The notes beneath the pieces were generated by a model, which did no database searches, was not told where the DNA came from, and worked only from the letters and a program-made list of their open reading frames with translations. A stretch of DNA of 64,000 nucleotides from Novosphingobium guangzhouense. Its GTDB lineage: Bacteria > Pseudomonadota > Alphaproteobacteria > Sphingomonadales > Sphingomonadaceae. This document shows positions 7,381 through 15,256 of this stretch, one piece after another (the first letter of the stretch is position 1; every line of letters starts with the position of its first letter). Position numbers and translations under genes: made by a program. The stretch is from positions 1 to 64,000 of the forward strand of contig NZ_LYMM01000062.1 of the NCBI RefSeq assembly GCF_002896965.1, read 5' to 3'.

Positions 7381-8820
7381 ATGACCGACACCGCAGTTCC
7401 GCCCCCCCTCGCCTCTTTCATCGAAAAGGCCGCAGCCCTGCTCGGCCCGCGCGGACTGACGACAGACCCCGAACTCGTCGCCCCCTGGCTTACCGACTGG
7501 CGCGGGCGCTTCACGGGCCGTGCCTGCGCCCTGGCCTCTCCCGCCAATGTCGAGGAGGTGTCTGCGCTCGTCAGGCTCTGCGCCGACCATGGCGTGCCCA
7601 TCGTGCCGCAGGGTGGCAATTCAGGCATGTCCGGCGGCGCCACTCCGGATGACAGCGGCACCGCCCTGCTGCTGTCGCTGCGCCGCATGAACGCCATCCG
7701 CGACATCGACACCGAATCGGGCCGCGCAACCTGCGAGGCCGGCGTCATTCTCCAGACCCTGCACGAAGCAGCCGAGGCACAGGACTTTCGATTCCCCCTT
7801 ACCCTTGGCGGCAAGGGCTCCGCCACCGTAGGCGGACTGATCTCCACCAATGCCGGCGGATCGCAGGTATTGCGCCACGGATCGATGCGCGCGCTGGTTC
7901 TGGGACTGGAGGCCGTGCTGGCCGACGGGCAGGTATTCTCACAGCTCACCCCGCTCAAGAAGGACAACCGGGGCTTCGACCTCAAGCAATTGCTAATCGG
8001 GTCGGAGGGCACGCTGGGCATTGTCACTGCCGCAACCCTGCGCCTGCTGCCCGCCGTTGCCGAACGCATGGTGATCTGGGCTGGCGTTCACTCCCTGCCT
8101 GCCGCCCGCGCGCTGCTGCTCCACTGCGATGCCATGGAAGGCGAGGCGCTCGAAGGTTTCGAAGTCATGCCGCAGGCCAGCATAGATGCGGTCGTCGATC
8201 ATCTCCCCACGGCCCGGCCGCCGCTGGAAGGACGCCATGCCTGGCACGTGCTGATCGAAGTCGTCGCCGATCGCACCGGGGTCGACACGCTGCGCGATCG
8301 ATGCGAGGCGATGATGGCTGAAGCCTTCGAAAAGGAATTGGTTGAAGACGCCGCGCTTTCCGCCAGCGAGGCTCAGGCAGAGGCGTTCTGGCTCATCCGC
8401 GAGACCGTTCCTCCCGCAGAGCGCGCGCGCGGCCCTGCGGTCCAGCATGATATCTCCGTCCCGGTCGAATCCATGCCCGCCTTCGTCGAAACCACCGCCC
8501 CCATGCTGGAAGCCGAATTTCCGGGCACCGAGGCAATCGCCTTTGGCCATCTGGGCGATGGTAATGTCCATTATCATGTCATCGCGCCGGGAGCTTCCGA
8601 CGCCAGCACCTGGAATGCCACGCAAGGCAAGGCGATCAGCCGTCGGGTGCACGATCTCGTCACGCAATGGGGGGGATCGATCTCGGCGGAGCACGGCATC
8701 GGGCAACTCAAGCGCGATGAACTGGCCAGGCTGGGCGATCCGGTGGCCTTGTCGATGCTGCGCGCAGTGAAACAGGCGCTCGATCCGCGGGGTCTGCTCA
8801 ATCCCGGCAAGCTGGTCTGA
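7381..8820 (+). CDS. FAD-binding oxidoreductase (D-2-hydroxyacid dehydrogenase type)
   Basis: This 479-aa protein has an FAD_binding_4 domain with the flavin-binding PQGGNSGMSGG stretch near residue 80, followed by an FAD-oxidase C-terminal domain carrying HLGDGNVHYHV and the end motif EHGIGQLKRDEL. This architecture belongs to the GlcD / D-lactate / D-2-hydroxyglutarate dehydrogenase group, soluble flavoenzymes that oxidise D-2-hydroxyacids. The start at 7381 (MTDTAVPPPL) matches family length; an in-frame ATG at 7342 is an alternative. Substrate is not determinable here. No terminator is evident before sapC. Confidence 0.88.
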   Translation: MTDTAVPPPLASFIEKAAALLGPRGLTTDPELVAPWLTDWRGRFTGRACALASPANVEEVSALVRLCADHGVPIVPQGGNSGMSGGATPDDSGTALLLSLRRMNAIRDIDTESGRATCEAGVILQTLHEAAEAQDFRFPLTLGGKGSATVGGLISTNAGGSQVLRHGSMRALVLGLEAVLADGQVFSQLTPLKKDNRGFDLKQLLIGSEGTLGIVTAATLRLLPAVAERMVIWAGVHSLPAARALLLHCDAMEGEALEGFEVMPQASIDAVVDHLPTARPPLEGRHAWHVLIEVVADRTGVDTLRDRCEAMMAEAFEKELVEDAALSASEAQAEAFWLIRETVPPAERARGPAVQHDISVPVESMPAFVETTAPMLEAEFPGTEAIAFGHLGDGNVHYHVIAPGASDASTWNATQGKAISRRVHDLVTQWGGSISAEHGIGQLKRDELARLGDPVALSMLRAVKQALDPRGLLNPGKLV

Positions 8821-8943
8821 CGCAATCCGGAAACAGCCCGCGTCGAATCGCCGGATATGGGCAGGTCTCGTGCTTGCGCGGTCGCCGCGCAGCCTCTAAA
8901 GCCACGCGCTTCCAAGACTGACCACCCCTCGCGGAGAGTACCC

Positions 8944-9744
8944 ATGGCCAGCGTGCCTCAGAATCCTGCACTGCCCTTGTTCTACAAGGACCTGATCCCC
9001 CTCAACTCGCAGCAGCACGCCAACTGGAAGACCCGTTCGACCGACAAGGCGACCTGGCTGGCCGGCATCAACTCGGTTCCGCTGACGGTCGAGGAATTCC
9101 CGCAGGCACAGCGCAACTTCCCGATCGTGTTCACCGCCGGTGAAAACCCGATCCCGCTCGTGCTCATGGGCATGAATGAGGGCACCAACGTGTTCGTCGA
9201 CGAAGACGGCACGGTGAACACCCCCATCTACATCCCGGCTTACGTGCGCCGCTATCCGTTCATGCTGGCCAAGCTGCGCCAGGATTCGGATGAGCTTTCG
9301 CTCTGCGTCGACCCGACCAGCGACCTCGTCGGCGAAATCGAGGAAGGCGAGCGCCTGTTCACCGAGGACGGCCAGGCCAGCGAAACCACCACCGGCATGC
9401 TCAAGTTCTGCGAGAACTTCGAGATCGCGGGCAACAAGACCGCCCAGTTCATGGCAGAACTCCAGAAGCACAAGCTGCTCATGGACGGCGAACTGAACAT
9501 CGACGTCGGCGCCGCGCAGCCGTTCAATTATCGCGGCTTCCAGATGGTAGACGAAAACAAGCTGCGCGAAGTGCGTGGTGACGTTCTGCGCCAGTGGAAC
9601 CAGAACGGCCTGCTCGGCCTGATCTATGCGCACCTGTTCTCGCTTGAACTGGTCCGCGAAGTCTTCGGCCGTCAGGCCGCACAGGGCAAGGTGCCCAACT
9701 TCACGCCGCCGGCCGCCCCGGTCGCAGACGACGTGAACGCCTGA
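8944..9744 (+). CDS. SapC family protein
   Basis: The start at 8944 follows a GGAG 7-8 nt upstream and yields a 266-aa protein beginning MASVPQNPALPLFYKDLIPL. The family hallmark region is seen: lining LNSQQHANWK, FPIVFT, YIPAYVRRYPF and ALFTEDG-like text (RLFTEDGQAS). The SapC family was named for S-layer-associated Campylobacter proteins, but its role in sphingomonads is not established. No signal peptide is present. A long hairpin follows the stop by 13 bp. Codon use is strongly biased (GCC, CTG, AAG), which suggests high expression. Confidence 0.85.
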   Translation: MASVPQNPALPLFYKDLIPLNSQQHANWKTRSTDKATWLAGINSVPLTVEEFPQAQRNFPIVFTAGENPIPLVLMGMNEGTNVFVDEDGTVNTPIYIPAYVRRYPFMLAKLRQDSDELSLCVDPTSDLVGEIEEGERLFTEDGQASETTTGMLKFCENFEIAGNKTAQFMAELQKHKLLMDGELNIDVGAAQPFNYRGFQMVDENKLREVRGDVLRQWNQNGLLGLIYAHLFSLELVREVFGRQAAQGKVPNFTPPAAPVADDVNA

Positions 9745-9757
9745 TTCACCTTTGAAA

Positions 9758-9792
9758 GGCGGGAGTTATGACACTTTTGTCACACTCCCGCC
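9758..9792 (+). terminator. Long hairpin after sapC
   Basis: GGCGGGAGT (9758-9766) pairs perfectly with ACTCCCGCC (9784-9792), and the inner TGACA/TGTCA extends the stem almost to the CTTT loop. There is no U tract after it, so it may act as an mRNA-stabilising or attenuating hairpin rather than a simple terminator. Confidence 0.6.
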
Positions 9793-9859
9793 CCATTCGA
9801 TTAGCGTGACAGATAGTTCGCTGGACATTTCTTATACGTCCTGCATGACGAATCGCTTG

Positions 9860-9992
9860 AATGTTGAATCGGGTAAGCCTATGCAGGCCTTACCCGACCG
9901 GCGCTACCCTCATGGCCCGTTCGGGTTGGTGCACTTCGTGCACCTCCTCCCTGAACCTTGGCCACCTCGTGCATCGCACGAGGTGGTTTTTT
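9860..9992 (+). ncRNA. Candidate small RNA with three hairpins and anti-Shine-Dalgarno loop
   Basis: This protein-free stretch carries three consecutive stem-loops. The first is 9869-9897 (TCGGGTAAG with CTTACCCGA, inner CCT/AGG). The second is 9928-9944 (GGTGCAC-TTC-GTGCACC). The third is 9962-9986 (CCACCTCGTGC-ATC-GCACGAGGTGG), which ends in six T, a canonical intrinsic terminator. Between hairpins two and three, 9945-9961 is single-stranded and reads TCCTCCCTGAACCTTGG, complementary to ribosome-binding sites. This layout is typical of alphaproteobacterial trans-acting sRNAs with CU-rich motifs. The 5' end and the promoter are not defined; -10-like TTATAC occurs at 9832-9837. Confidence 0.55.
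9962..9992 (+). terminator. Intrinsic terminator of the candidate small RNA
   Basis: An 11-bp perfect stem with an ATC loop is followed by TTTTTT. It lies 16 bp before the end of the convergent amidohydrolase gene. Confidence 0.9.
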
Positions 9993-10007
9993 AATGCCTA
10001 TCGGGAT

Positions 10008-10970
10008 TTACTCGGCTGCAAGCGGCCAGTCCGGCCCGGCTGCATCGCGCGCCTGCCTCTCACCCAGTTCGGCCACGATCGCCCCCAGCCGGCGCACCAG
10101 CCCGGCCAGATCTTCTATCATCCCCGCCATATCCCCAGATGGTTCGACCAGTGCCGAATCGAGATAGCGGCTACGATCGATTTCGATCTGCAAGGCGTGG
10201 ATTCCTCCGCGCGGATCTGCATGGCGTTCAAGCACGTAACCACCCGCGTAAGGCCGGTTGTGCGCCGCCTCTCGCGCAACCTGCGCGAAATGCGCAAAGG
10301 CCGATGCAACGATACTGCCACTGCTGCTCGCTCCGAAGCGATCGCCGACGACGACTTGCGCGCTCGCCACACCTGGCGCTGACGGCAGCGGCGGCATCGA
10401 ATGGAGATCGATCAGCAATGCCGCCCCCCAGTTCTGCCGCAAACGCGCAAGCTCGCCTGCAATAGCCGCGTGATAGGGTTCGTGAACGCCGGCGACGCGC
10501 TCCGCAAGATCGACGGGGCCCAGGCGCCGCCGCCACAGGTCTCCAAGCGCCGGCAGGCGGCGGGGTATCAGCCCCAGCCCTCCGCGCACGCGGCGACTTG
10601 GCGCTGGAGCGCCCGCGGGTCGCGCATCGCGCGGAAACATGTCCCAGTCGACATCGTCAGGCGCACGGTTGAGATCGATCATGGCGCGCGGCGCGTTGGC
10701 CACGATCAGACTTGCCCCCGTAGCCTGCGCGACACCGCGCGCCATGAGATCGACATAGCGATCTTCCAGTCGCAATGCCGCAGCAGCACCGTGCCGCAGA
10801 TCGGCAACAAGGGAGCGCGGATAATGCCGTCCACCGTGAGGCGCCGCGATCAGGACCGGAAGAACGGACGGATCTGCTTCTTCAAGGAAGAACGCCGGAA
10901 CACTGGGAGCGCCCGGAATCCGACCGCCTCCTTCACCCTGCGAATCATTCTCACCCAACTGTTCGGCCAT
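10008..10970 (-). CDS. N-formylglutamate amidohydrolase family protein
   Basis: The 320-aa protein shows the family blocks in order: VLIAAPHGGRHYP, RLEDRYVDLMA, IVANAPRAMIDLNRAPDD, a central EPYHAAIAGEL and LLIDLHSMPPLPS, then VVGDRFG, ending with LQIEIDRSRYLD. The conserved His, Asp and Glu residues for metal binding are present. Enzymes of this family hydrolyse N-formyl-L-glutamate to glutamate and formate in histidine degradation, but no other hut gene is near, so the true substrate is uncertain. It is cytosolic and divergently transcribed from cpdR. Confidence 0.85.
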   Translation of the reverse strand: MAEQLGENDSQGEGGGRIPGAPSVPAFFLEEADPSVLPVLIAAPHGGRHYPRSLVADLRHGAAAALRLEDRYVDLMARGVAQATGASLIVANAPRAMIDLNRAPDDVDWDMFPRDARPAGAPAPSRRVRGGLGLIPRRLPALGDLWRRRLGPVDLAERVAGVHEPYHAAIAGELARLRQNWGAALLIDLHSMPPLPSAPGVASAQVVVGDRFGASSSGSIVASAFAHFAQVAREAAHNRPYAGGYVLERHADPRGGIHALQIEIDRSRYLDSALVEPSGDMAGMIEDLAGLVRRLGAIVAELGERQARDAAGPDWPLAAE

Positions 10971-11129
10971 CCTTCAAAGCTGTGCGTTTCCCACCGCCGT
11001 GTCAAAGCGTCCCGTTACCGGTCACCTCTGAATAGGGACAGGAAATATAAACGCTTACCCTGTATGCCTACGGACAGACACGCGCCGCTACAGACGCTAG
11101 AAGACAACGCACAAGACTGGACACCAGCG

Positions 11130-11504
11130 ATGATCCGCATCCTGCTCGCCGAAGATGATGACGCAATGCGCACTTACCTTGCCCGTGCGCTGCAGAACGC
11201 GGGCTACAGCGTCGTCGCCGTCGATCGCGGAACCGAGGCGATCCCTCACCTCAAGAACGACGATTTCGACCTGCTGCTATCGGACATCGTCATGCCCGAG
11301 ATGGACGGGATCGAACTTGCGCAGAAGTGCGCGGAAATTTCGCCCTCGACCAAGGTGATGTTCATCACCGGCTTCGCCGCCGTCACCCTGCGCGCCAGTC
11401 GTGAGGCCCCGCAGGCCAAGGTGCTGTCCAAGCCCTTCCATCTGCGCGATATCGTGATGGAAGTGCAGCGCGTCTTCGGCCTTGCCGAGCACGCGACACT
11501 CTGA
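11130..11504 (+). CDS. cpdR: Cell-cycle response regulator CpdR
   Basis: This 124-aa single-domain receiver begins MIRILLAEDDDAMRTYLARA, nearly the CpdR consensus. The acidic pocket is in LLAEDDD, the phospho-acceptor is Asp52 in LLLSDIVMPEMDG, and the Lys is in VLSKPFHL. In Caulobacter unphosphorylated CpdR directs ClpXP to the pole for degradation of CtrA and other substrates. The start at 11130 matches homologues; the frame is open upstream (an ATG at 11064), but that part overlaps promoter DNA. The C-terminus ends LAEHATL and lacks the two terminal alanines known from Caulobacter CpdR. Confidence 0.9.
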   Translation: MIRILLAEDDDAMRTYLARALQNAGYSVVAVDRGTEAIPHLKNDDFDLLLSDIVMPEMDGIELAQKCAEISPSTKVMFITGFAAVTLRASREAPQAKVLSKPFHLRDIVMEVQRVFGLAEHATL

Positions 11505-11528
11505 ACGAAATTTTTTCCAAAAAGGCAC

Positions 11529-11556
11529 TTGCCAGCCCAAACAACCGCAGCTAGAG
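11529..11556 (+). promoter_or_regulatory. Probable sigma-70 promoter for tRNA-Val
   Basis: TTGCCA (11529-11534) and CTAGAG (11551-11556) are separated by 16 bp, a layout common for strong stable-RNA promoters in alphaproteobacteria. It lies about 80 bp before the tRNA-Val gene. Confidence 0.5.
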
Positions 11557-11636
11557 GGCCAGTCCTCCGGCGGGGACACTCACCGGGGCGCTCGAATGGA
11601 GACCTACGGTTTACCGCAGGAAACCATGAATGGAAT

Positions 11637-11711
11637 GGGCGTATAGCTCAGTGGTAGAGCACTATGTTGACATCGTAGGGGTCGCAAGTTCAATCCTTGC
11701 TACGCCCACCA
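11637..11711 (+). tRNA. tRNA-Val(GAC)
   Basis: The 75-nt cloverleaf is complete: acceptor GGGCGTA pairs with TACGCCC, D-arm AGCTCAGTGGTAGAGC, anticodon stem-loop CTATG-TTGACAT-CGTAG with anticodon GAC, and T-arm GCAAG-TTCAATC-CTTGC. CCA is encoded (11709-11711). An intrinsic terminator follows 6 bp later. Confidence 0.95.
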
Positions 11712-11717
11712 TTCCAG

Positions 11718-11753
11718 AAACCCCGCCAGTCTTCGGACCAGGCGGGGTTTTTC
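11718..11753 (+). terminator. Terminator of tRNA-Val
   Basis: AAACCCCGCC (11718-11727) pairs with GGCGGGGTTT (11741-11750) around a TCTTCGGA-type loop, and the T run continues to 11752. Confidence 0.9.
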
Positions 11754-11931
11754 TTTGAGGCTTCTCATGCCTTGATCTTGGAATTGCCTCGCGCCACATC
11801 GCCTCGTCCGAACCGCGTGGTCGCAAAAGTGCGCCCTGCCCTTCAACGCCCGACCTGCAGCACCACCGGGTCCAAACTTCTATATTGCCGATGCTATGGA
11901 ACAATTGGCAGAACTGAGTGCAGGAATTCAC

Positions 11932-12022
11932 GCTCAAAGACTGTTTGAGAATACGCCTGACGGCACATCGCAGCACCGGCTCTGAAATCGCTTTTCCGCG
12001 ATTTCTCAAACGGTCTTTAAGC
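11932..12022. repeat. 91-bp MITE-like element with 19-bp terminal inverted repeats
   Basis: The ends 11932-11950 and 12004-12022 are inverted copies with 17 of 19 matches (GCTCAAAGACTGTTTGAGA against GCTTAAAGACCGTTTGAGA when reverse-complemented). The similarity continues inward for about six more bases. The interior holds a second, perfect hairpin, GAAATCGC-TTTTCC-GCGATTTC. The rest of 11712-12034 shows no gene: open frames across it have no ribosome-binding site and overlap the tRNA terminator. The element ends 12 bp before the stop of the enoyl-CoA hydratase gene, so it may also act as its terminator. Confidence 0.6.
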
Positions 12023-12034
12023 CCTGACCTGGCT

Positions 12035-12796
12035 TTAGCGGCCTTTCCAGACCGGAGCGCGCTTCTCAGCAAACGCCCGGGCACCTTCCGTAGCATCCTC
12101 CGAGCGGAATACCGGCTCGACGTGCGCCCTCTGATGCTGGTTGAGCCGGTCCACCTCCCAAAGCCACGAATCCCGCACGATAGCTTTCGATGCGCCAACG
12201 GCCAGCGGGCCGTTTGCCACGATGCGCTGCGCCAATTCGCGCGCGGCATCGATTGCGGGCCCATCAGTCATGCGATTGATAAGGCCCAGTTCCAGCGCCC
12301 TTTCAGCACCGATCGGATCTCCCGTCAGCGCGAGTTCCATGGCCAGTGCCCGGGGCAGAAGGCGCGGCAGCTGGACCAGCCCACCTCCTGCCGCAACAAG
12401 CCCCCGCTTGACTTCAGGGATACCGAAGCGTGCATTTTGGTTCGCGACGATGAGATCACACGCCAGCGCCAGTTCGAAGCCCCCTGCCAGTGCGGGGCCG
12501 TCAACCGCTGCGATGATCGGCTTGCGCGGGGTCCAGGTACAGATACCTCCGAACCCACCGCGCGCGTCCACCGGCAGCTCTCCGCGCAGAAACCCTTTGA
12601 GATCCATACCCGCACAAAAGCTGCCGCCTGCGCCCGTAAGGATAGCACACCGCAGGTGATCCGATGATTCGAGTTGATCCATCGCTGCGGCGATTGCCTC
12701 TGCCACTGCCTTCGTCATGGCGTTGCGCTGCTCAGGCCGGTTGATAGTTACTTCCAGCACGCCGTCACGGTCGGCCAGCAACACTTCCTCACGCAT
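12035..12796 (-). CDS. Enoyl-CoA hydratase/isomerase family protein (crotonase fold)
   Basis: The start at 12796 has GGAGAG 5 nt upstream and gives 253 aa beginning MREEVLLADRDGVLEVTINR. Crotonase features are seen: INRPEQRNAM, the oxyanion-hole segments GSFCAGMDLKGF and DGPALAGGFELALACDL, and a C-terminal FAEKRAPVWKGR. The second catalytic region reads FGIPEVKRGLVAAGG, with the Glu of the hydratase pattern present at FGIPEVK. It probably acts on a CoA thioester in fatty-acid or aromatic side-chain oxidation. No pathway partners are adjacent. It is divergent from icd. Confidence 0.85.
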   Translation of the reverse strand: MREEVLLADRDGVLEVTINRPEQRNAMTKAVAEAIAAAMDQLESSDHLRCAILTGAGGSFCAGMDLKGFLRGELPVDARGGFGGICTWTPRKPIIAAVDGPALAGGFELALACDLIVANQNARFGIPEVKRGLVAAGGGLVQLPRLLPRALAMELALTGDPIGAERALELGLINRMTDGPAIDAARELAQRIVANGPLAVGASKAIVRDSWLWEVDRLNQHQRAHVEPVFRSEDATEGARAFAEKRAPVWKGR

Positions 12797-12951
12797 CCTG
12801 CTCTCCTCGCCTGTACTTAGTGACAGCCGCGGAGGTGACCCGGCCTGCAAAGCCGATATCCGCCCTGTCATACCCCAGTCTCGGCCTTGCCATGCGTCGC
12901 AGCGGTGCCTAGAGACTGCGGCAATTCTCACCCCAGGGGAGTCCCTTTAGA

Positions 12952-14175
12952 ATGGCAAAGATCAAGGTTGTGAACCCCGTCGTCGAAATGGACGGCGATG
13001 AAATGACCCGCATCATCTGGCAGTGGATCCGCGAGCGTCTGATCCTCCCCTACCTCGACATCGATCTCAAGTATTACGACCTCTCGGTCGAAAAGCGCGA
13101 CGAGACCGAAGACCAGATCACCATCGACGCTGCCAACGCCACCAAGCAGTATGGCGTTGCCGTCAAGTGCGCCACCATCACCCCGGACGAAGCGCGCGTC
13201 ACCGAATTCAGCCTCAAGAAGATGTGGAAGTCGCCGAACGGCACGATCCGCAACATCCTGGGCGGCGTCGTCTTCCGCGAGCCCATCGTGATCTCGAACG
13301 TTCCTCGCCTGGTTCCGGGCTGGACCGACCCGATCGTCGTCGGCCGTCACGCGTTCGGCGACCAGTACAAGGCAACCGACACCCTGATCCCCGGTGCCGG
13401 CAAGCTGCGCCTCGTCTGGGACGGCGAGAACGGCGACAAGATCGACCTCGACGTGTTCGACTTCCCGGCTCCGGGTGTCGCCATGGCGATGTACAACCTC
13501 GACGAATCGATCCGCGACTTCGCCCGCGCCTCGTTCAACTATGGTCTCAACCTCGGCTGGCCGGTGTATCTGTCGACCAAGAACACGATCCTCAAGGCCT
13601 ATGACGGCCGCTTCAAGGATCTGTTCCAGGAAGTGTTCGACAACGAAGGCTTCGCCGAGCAGTTCAAGGCCAAGGGCATCGTCTACGAGCACCGCCTGAT
13701 CGACGACATGGTCGCATCGGCGCTTAAGTGGTCGGGCAAGTTCGTCTGGGCCTGCAAGAACTACGACGGCGACGTGCAGTCGGACACCGTCGCGCAGGGC
13801 TTCGGCTCGCTGGGCCTGATGACCTCGGTCCTCCTCTCGCCCGACGGCAAGACCGTCGAGGCCGAAGCTGCCCACGGCACCGTGACCCGTCACTACCGCC
13901 AGCACCAGCAGGGCAAGGCGACCTCGACCAACCCGATCGCCTCGATCTTCGCCTGGACGCGCGGCCTTGCCTATCGCGGCAAGTTCGACAACACGCCGGA
14001 CGTTGTGAAGTTCGCCGAAACCGTTGAGCGCATCTGCATCGAAACCGTCGAAAGCGGCAAGATGACCAAGGATCTGGCGCTGCTCATCGGCCCGGACCAG
14101 AGCTGGATGACCACCGAGCAGTTCTTCGAAGCGATCGTCGAGAACCTCGAAGCTGAGATGGCCACCTGGGCCTGA
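12952..14175 (+). CDS. icd: NADP-dependent isocitrate dehydrogenase
   Basis: The 407-aa protein is of the eukaryote-like homodimeric IDH class common in alphaproteobacteria: VVEMDGDEMTRIIW at the N-terminus, the substrate loop KSPNGTIRNILGG near residue 95, then GTVFREPI-type GGVVFREPI, DDMVASALK, and the C-terminal EAAHGTVTRHYRQHQQG motif for NADP. It catalyses oxidative decarboxylation of isocitrate to 2-oxoglutarate in the TCA cycle. GGGGAG lies about 9 nt before the ATG. Codon use is highly biased, as for abundant enzymes. It is monocistronic with its own terminator. Confidence 0.97.
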   Translation: MAKIKVVNPVVEMDGDEMTRIIWQWIRERLILPYLDIDLKYYDLSVEKRDETEDQITIDAANATKQYGVAVKCATITPDEARVTEFSLKKMWKSPNGTIRNILGGVVFREPIVISNVPRLVPGWTDPIVVGRHAFGDQYKATDTLIPGAGKLRLVWDGENGDKIDLDVFDFPAPGVAMAMYNLDESIRDFARASFNYGLNLGWPVYLSTKNTILKAYDGRFKDLFQEVFDNEGFAEQFKAKGIVYEHRLIDDMVASALKWSGKFVWACKNYDGDVQSDTVAQGFGSLGLMTSVLLSPDGKTVEAEAAHGTVTRHYRQHQQGKATSTNPIASIFAWTRGLAYRGKFDNTPDVVKFAETVERICIETVESGKMTKDLALLIGPDQSWMTTEQFFEAIVENLEAEMATWA

Positions 14176-14198
14176 TCGCTTCCAGCTGAATAGAAAGA

Positions 14199-14235
14199 GG
14201 CCCGCCCTTCGTAAGAGGGGCGGGCCTTTTCTTTT
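14199..14235 (+). terminator. Terminator of icd
   Basis: GGCCCGCCC (14199-14207) pairs with GGGCGGGCC (14218-14226) and is followed by TTTTCTTTT. Confidence 0.9.
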
Positions 14236-14266
14236 GTGGCATCTTCGTTCGGGGAGGAGGGGAACC

Positions 14267-15115
14267 TCAGTCGAAAGTCCAGGGTTCCTCGCCCTCCAGC
14301 TTGGTGCGGTGCATCATGCGACCGCATGTGGGATCATAGGCCTCTGCACGGTGCATCGTGCCGGTGTTGTCCCAGATCACCAGATCGCCCACCGACCATT
14401 CGTGGCTGTAAGTGAATTCCGGCCCCGTCGCCCATTCACGCAGCCCATGAATGATCCGCGCGCTCTCCAGATGATCGACGTCCTGAACATGATGGCAGGT
14501 ACAGCCCAACACCAGCGACTTTCGGCCCGAGGCGTGCTTCCACACCAACGGCAGCACCTTTTCACCAATTCCCTGCATGACCTTCAGCTTGGCAAGGCTC
14601 GGCTCCGGTTCGTAGTAGAACAGCGAGGCCCATGGCCCATGCACTACCCGCAGGTCGTCGTAGTAGGCCTTGTCCTCGTCCGACAGATCTTCATAGGCTG
14701 CATATGTATTCGAGAACCCGGTATTCCCGGTGCCTTTCGGACTAGGCACCTTGCAGGACAGCAAGGAGGCCAGGATCGGCACTTCGTTGCGAGTGCCATC
14801 GATGTGCCAGTAAAGCGATCCTTTGAGGTATTCGGCGCTGGCCGGGTTTTCCTTCACATCCAGCGTGATCTTGCTTGGCCCCCCGTCAGGGCCTTCCGGC
14901 GCATAAGCGCCGAGCGTCTTGGTAAAGGCAATCTGCTCCGCATCGTCGAAGTTGATCTGCGGGAAAACCAGGATACCTCGCGCCTCAAGCTCTTCGCGAA
15001 GCTGAGCGGCGAGTTCACCTGAAAGCAGTTCCTCTTTCGTGTTGAGGATGCGGCTGCCGATCTTCGGCTTGATATGCTCAGCCTTCAGCTGGGCGGTTGT
15101 GGTGGCGACCGTCAT
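14267..15115 (-). CDS. TauD/TfdA-family Fe(II)/2-oxoglutarate dioxygenase
   Basis: The start at 15115 is the third of three close ATGs and the only one with good spacing (8 nt) from GGGAG; the product is 282 aa. The iron-binding facial triad is visible: His104 and Asp106 in LYWHIDGTRN and the distal His in NTGTMHRAEAYDP, with the 2-oxoglutarate-binding Arg in MMHRTKLEG. Such enzymes hydroxylate taurine, phenoxyacetates or other small acids. The substrate is unknown, and no sulfonate transporter is adjacent. A TetR gene lies 141 bp upstream on the same strand and may control it. Confidence 0.88.
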   Translation of the reverse strand: MTVATTTAQLKAEHIKPKIGSRILNTKEELLSGELAAQLREELEARGILVFPQINFDDAEQIAFTKTLGAYAPEGPDGGPSKITLDVKENPASAEYLKGSLYWHIDGTRNEVPILASLLSCKVPSPKGTGNTGFSNTYAAYEDLSDEDKAYYDDLRVVHGPWASLFYYEPEPSLAKLKVMQGIGEKVLPLVWKHASGRKSLVLGCTCHHVQDVDHLESARIIHGLREWATGPEFTYSHEWSVGDLVIWDNTGTMHRAEAYDPTCGRMMHRTKLEGEEPWTFD

Positions 15116-15142
15116 GGCCATTTCTCCCAAGGATACCGTATG

Positions 15143-15163
15143 AGAACGCTGTTACCACGTTCT
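15143..15163. promoter_or_regulatory. Palindrome upstream of the TauD gene, candidate TetR operator
   Basis: AGAACG (15143-15148) and CGTTCT (15158-15163) form a perfect inverted repeat with a 9-bp spacer, in the gap between the TetR gene and the dioxygenase gene. The position suggests repressor binding; there is no direct proof. Confidence 0.35.
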
Positions 15164-15256
15164 TCGCGCGGGATCGGTAGGAATCAAGCCGACTGTCGCA
15201 CCCCACCCCGCGCAAAGCCGCAATCAGCGCCCGCGCGGTATGTGGCCGGACCGTGA

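Noticed and set aside
11662..12264. A 200-codon minus-strand frame over the tRNA-Val terminator
   Set aside because: It runs through tRNA-Val, its terminator, the MITE-like element and into the hydratase gene in a wrong frame.
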